Assembly: GCF_920984735.1 (NCBI RefSeq)
Contig: NZ_CAKLBU010000031.1
Span: 1-43,419 of the forward strand
Length of the DNA stretch: 43,419 nt
Direction of reading: 5' to 3'
From: Pedobacter sp. Leaf250
GTDB taxonomy: Bacteria > Bacteroidota > Bacteroidia > Sphingobacteriales > Sphingobacteriaceae
Position 1 is the stretch's first letter. Each line of letters starts with the position of its first letter. This document shows positions 42,936 through 43,419 of the stretch, piece after piece. The position numbers and the translations under genes were made by a program. The notes under the pieces were generated by a model. That model saw only the letters and a list, made by a program, of their open reading frames with translations. It was not told the origin of the DNA and made no database searches.

Positions 42936-43120
42936 GACTTTATATTTTAAGTTTCTTAATGTTTTCTGATAATAAGACATCATCAAAGCCAAAACGTTGC
43001 AGCCAAAATCGCGGTATTATTCCATCATGAGTAACTTCCAGACAAACGCCTGTTATTTCTCGACGAAAAAGAGTTTGTAAAGTGTAAAGCGAACTTTAAA
43101 CCATGTAGTTAAATCCCCTA
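42936..43120. other. Intergenic region upstream of the GIN-domain gene
   Basis: No ORF of note and no clear repeat are seen in this part. It should hold the promoter of the GIN-domain gene on the minus strand, but I find no exact TAnnTTTG box. Confidence 0.4.
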
Positions 43121-43152
43121 TGTCATTGCGAGGAGGAACGACGTGGCAATCT
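43121..43152. repeat. Half copy of the CATTGCGAGG palindromic repeat
   Basis: TGTCATTGCGAGGAGGAACG followed by ACGTGGCAATCT matches one arm of the repeats at 4481 and 6319 but with a longer middle. No matching second arm is seen within the following 250 bases. Confidence 0.7.
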
Positions 43153-43339
43153 TACCGTTCACGCGTATTAACCATAAATTTTAAACATAGGAGGCATTTA
43201 GAACATATAGCTTGCCCAACGCTTTCATCCACGAGTGTCATCGTAAGTTTGTATAAATAGGTTTTGAGAATTGCTGTCAGAATATAATTTTATTCAGCAT
43301 AAAAGATCCAGCAAAGAGAAGGAATAAGACTTTTACTTG

Positions 43340-43417
43340 TCATTGGCCAATAAGGTCCTTCAGGATGTTAGTCCCCTTCTCTTTCTTTATCCTAAACTTG
43401 AACAGTTCATTAGGCCT
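43340..43417 (-). CDS. Possible C-terminal end of a gene running off the window
   Basis: On the minus strand an open frame enters from the right edge and ends at TGA (43340-43342). It encodes about 25 residues (RPNELFKFRIKKEKGTNILK then DLIGQ). The base composition is less AT-rich than the adjacent intergenic DNA, which favours coding. It is too short to name; a transposase end is one possibility. Confidence 0.3.
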   Translation of the reverse strand, partial: RPNELFKFRIKKEKGTNILKDLIGQ

Positions 43418-43419
43418 GG

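Overview
The window reads as chromosome of a Bacteroidetes bacterium, most likely Sphingobacteriaceae (Pedobacter-like). The basis is its AT-rich DNA, frequent TTG starts, near absence of Shine-Dalgarno sequences, several matches to the Bacteroidetes -7 promoter box TAnnTTTG, and a gene set typical of that family (TonB receptor with carboxypeptidase-like N-domain, DUF4407, TPR histidine kinase, GIN/DUF2807 protein). This is inferred from gene content and composition, not from a marker gene. No rRNA, tRNA, CRISPR array, intact insertion sequence or prophage was seen.

Layout. 1-6300: a small secreted protein, a candidate structured RNA, a NadR-like kinase, then a thiamine salvage cluster. That cluster has a TPP riboswitch, a TonB-dependent receptor, ThiE, a thiamine pyrophosphokinase-type protein and a GNAT acetyltransferase. 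6300-12760: two secreted peptidases (M61 then M28), a DUF4407 membrane protein, a rhodanese, a small membrane protein and a dipeptide epimerase. 12850-20470: a TPR lipoprotein, an unrecognised protein, a rhomboid-M14 peptidase-barrel protein set, peptidase T, and two small genes. Much of this stretch looks like peptide and cell-wall fragment handling. 20570-26140: aldose epimerase-like, Tat-exported oxidoreductase, secreted EEP hydrolase, SnoaL-like, VOC and acyltransferase genes.

26600-35350 is the most accessory-looking stretch. It holds a DUF2235 hydrolase next to an SH3/GH46-like wall hydrolase, an apparently C-terminally shortened GHKL (MORC/Hsp90-like) ATPase, a PRC-barrel protein and a Tag glycosylase. 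A TPR histidine kinase/response regulator pair follows. Just downstream, two promoters carry the same 18-bp operator at the same distance from the -7 box. One drives a small secreted protein and the other faces a decayed staphylococcal-nuclease-like gene. 35560-43419: D-lactate dehydrogenase-like enzyme, two tandem PqiA-like membrane proteins, a small HTH protein, AraC regulator, aldo/keto reductase, and a GIN-domain protein.

Intergenic DNA is rich in structure. It includes near-perfect 26-bp-arm palindromes, a 40-bp tandem array, and three word-repeat hairpins in which short purine-rich words face their reverse complement. One of these hairpins sits inside the TPP riboswitch junction. The strongest leads are the twin operator promoters next to the two-component system, the enlarged TPP riboswitch, the DUF2235/GH46 pair with the shortened ATPase, and a three-hairpin RNA candidate near 800-919.
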